DNA from: Caldilineaceae bacterium
GTDB lineage: Bacteria > Chloroflexota > Anaerolineae > Caldilineales > Caldilineaceae
DNA: 64,000 bases
Assembly (NCBI GenBank): GCA_019637685.1
Contig: JAHBVF010000005.1
Coordinates: 62,001 to 126,000, forward strand
Direction of reading: 5' to 3'
A program made the position numbers and the translations under genes. This document shows positions 62,912 through 64,000 of this stretch, piece by piece (the first letter of the stretch is position 1; each line of letters opens with the position of its first letter). Below the pieces are notes generated by a model that saw nothing but the letters and a program-made list of their open reading frames with translations, did no database searches and was not told the DNA's origin.

Positions 62912-64000
62912 ACCATCAAAGCCTGGCGAACAATCCGCCCGTCCGCTGACAACGAAATAGCATCATGTGGTTCTGTGGCGTCGGCATCTTCCGCGCTCCA
63001 CTTACGCGGCCACATATCCAATGCCCACATCTCTCGGATACGGGCTTCCTCCTCTGGGTTGATCAGGTCAACCCCGGCCCAGTCTTGGATGTCCAGCACA
63101 GTCTCCAGCCCCATTGCCCGGCCTTCCATTGTCAGTGGTCCCATACGCTGAACATTGGTTGACCACTGACCGTCCTGGCGTTGCTCTGGCTGTAGCTTGC
63201 GTTTACGCCACGCCGGTTTTTTGAGTTCCCGGTAGAGCGGCTTCAATTCGAGCAGTGGGGTCAGGTGTGCCCAGTCTGGATTGCGGATGATACGCTCGAT
63301 GGATGTATCCCGGCTGGTGAGCGGGCAGCCCACACAGCCGGTACGCACATCGTCATCACCATAGACGGTGGCAACGCCGGAGGTGCCATAGCCGTGGCGC
63401 TCCTGCTCGAAATAGAGCCAATCGTAGACATGGCACAATCGCCAGTGGAGGAGGGGGGCCAACGTATCGGCCATACTCGCATCCGTCGCCACCTGAAACC
63501 AGCCCTGCCCACACTCCCCGCTGTCTTTGGAGCAGGAGAGGGCGATACGTGCGTCACGGGCGGCACTTTCGCCCATGCGCACGCCGGTAAGCATCAAGAG
63601 TTTTTCCCCGGCACTCTCGCGCAGCCCGGCCAGTGCGCTGTACATCGGCTCAACTTTGAGCTTTGGCGTACACCAGCGGAAGCGGTTCGACGAGGGTGGC
63701 ACACCGTAGCCCAGCATGTAGACGTAGAATCGACTGTCCATTTCTGGCAGGACGACACGAGCGTTATACCCATCCGCCGACAGTCGATTGAGGAGCGCCA
63801 TTGCTGATTGTTGTAACGGGGGCAACTCCATCCGGGTATCGGCATAGAGGACGGTCAGGGATTCGGGCGGAGCAACCTGCCCGCTCTGGATGGCCCAGGC
63901 CACAAATGTTACCGTGGCTGTGCTGTCCTTGCCGCCGCTGTAGGCCACGCACCAATGGCGGTAGCGCTGTCCATATTCACGCAAGGAGGCCAGGCTTGTG
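62908..64000 (-). CDS. DndC-like PAPS-reductase-family protein, 5' end outside the window
   Basis: At least 363 residues, open to the window edge. The ATP-pyrophosphatase loop S-G-G-K-D-S-T, the R-W-C-T-P-K-L-K-V near the middle, G-V-R-M-G-E-S-A-A-R and C-V-G-C-P-L (Fe-S Cys) match the DndC/phage phosphoadenosine-phosphosulfate-reductase-like group. DndC acts in DNA phosphorothioation; phage homologues have unknown roles. No dndD or dndE is visible. A TTG at 63984 might be the start, but the frame runs on. Confidence 0.8.
   Translation of the reverse strand, partial: TSLASLREYGQRYRHWCVAYSGGKDSTATVTFVAWAIQSGQVAPPESLTVLYADTRMELPPLQQSAMALLNRLSADGYNARVVLPEMDSRFYVYMLGYGVPPSSNRFRWCTPKLKVEPMYSALAGLRESAGEKLLMLTGVRMGESAARDARIALSCSKDSGECGQGWFQVATDASMADTLAPLLHWRLCHVYDWLYFEQERHGYGTSGVATVYGDDDVRTGCVGCPLTSRDTSIERIIRNPDWAHLTPLLELKPLYRELKKPAWRKRKLQPEQRQDGQWSTNVQRMGPLTMEGRAMGLETVLDIQDWAGVDLINPEEEARIREMWALDMWPRKWSAEDADATEPHDAISLSADGRIVRQALMV

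Overview
The window looks like a chromosomal segment of a GC-rich bacterium, most likely a member of the Chloroflexota (Caldilinea/Anaerolineae type). The reasons are the short C-terminal tag of the form [KR]-V-Y-L-P-[LA]-[MV]-x-[KR] on large secreted proteins (13886-15760, 25598-27820), the many large adhesin-like exported proteins, and the T-box controlled trp genes with trpS inside the cluster. The assignment is inference; there is no rRNA or tRNA in the window to confirm it.

Host part, about 1-27.8 kb. From the left: an APH-fold kinase gene; a TumA/TumE-like toxin-antitoxin pair; a tryptophan cluster read on the minus strand (T-box leader, trpE, a four-helix-bundle gene, a pair of 111-bp repeats, trpS, trpG, trpD, trpC); a membrane-anchored M23 peptidase; a GNAT gene; a heterodimeric ABC exporter with one degenerate ATP site; two huge secreted proteins, one holding a phospholipase A2-like domain; an oligogalacturonate lyase; a membrane-anchored staphylococcal-type nuclease with an SH3 tail; and a plus-strand run of 3-hydroxybutyrate dehydrogenase, GNAT and a secreted subtilisin. 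trpF, trpA and trpB are not in the window.

Phage part, about 27.9-64 kb, running off the right edge. A control region at 28.7-29.3 kb has divergent promoters, direct repeats and hairpins. It separates a minus-strand DUF3800 gene from a rightward run of small early-type genes (29.4-31.7 kb). Two exported-protein cargo genes follow (31.7-34.4 kb). From 54.7 kb down to 34.4 kb lies a complete siphovirus-like HK97 late cassette on the minus strand: small and large terminase, portal, head morphogenesis, DUF2213 protease/scaffold, decoration, capsid, connectors, tail tube, G/GT chaperones with a -1 slippery site, tape measure, tail tip proteins and tail spike. Upstream lie a membrane CHAT (caspase-like) protein, an HNH nuclease, an FtsK-like ATPase, ParB-like and HTH proteins, a Dcd-like nucleotide enzyme, a C5 DNA methyltransferase fused in translation to a Vsr/DUF559-like nuclease, and a DndC-like PAPS-reductase-family protein cut by the window end. 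No integrase, lysin or classical repressor was found, so the element is either larger than the window or not a standard lambdoid prophage.

Most late genes overlap by ATGA or lie within a few bases, so translational coupling is the rule. The most interesting items are the phage-encoded transmembrane CHAT protein inside the packaging cluster, the methyltransferase-nuclease-DndC-like group, the Dcd homologue with Gln at the catalytic Glu position, the Trp-rich repeats in the tape measure protein, the PLA2-like domain in the 1771-residue secreted protein, and the trp T-box leader with an extra terminator-like hairpin. I could run no searches; family names rest on motifs read by eye.
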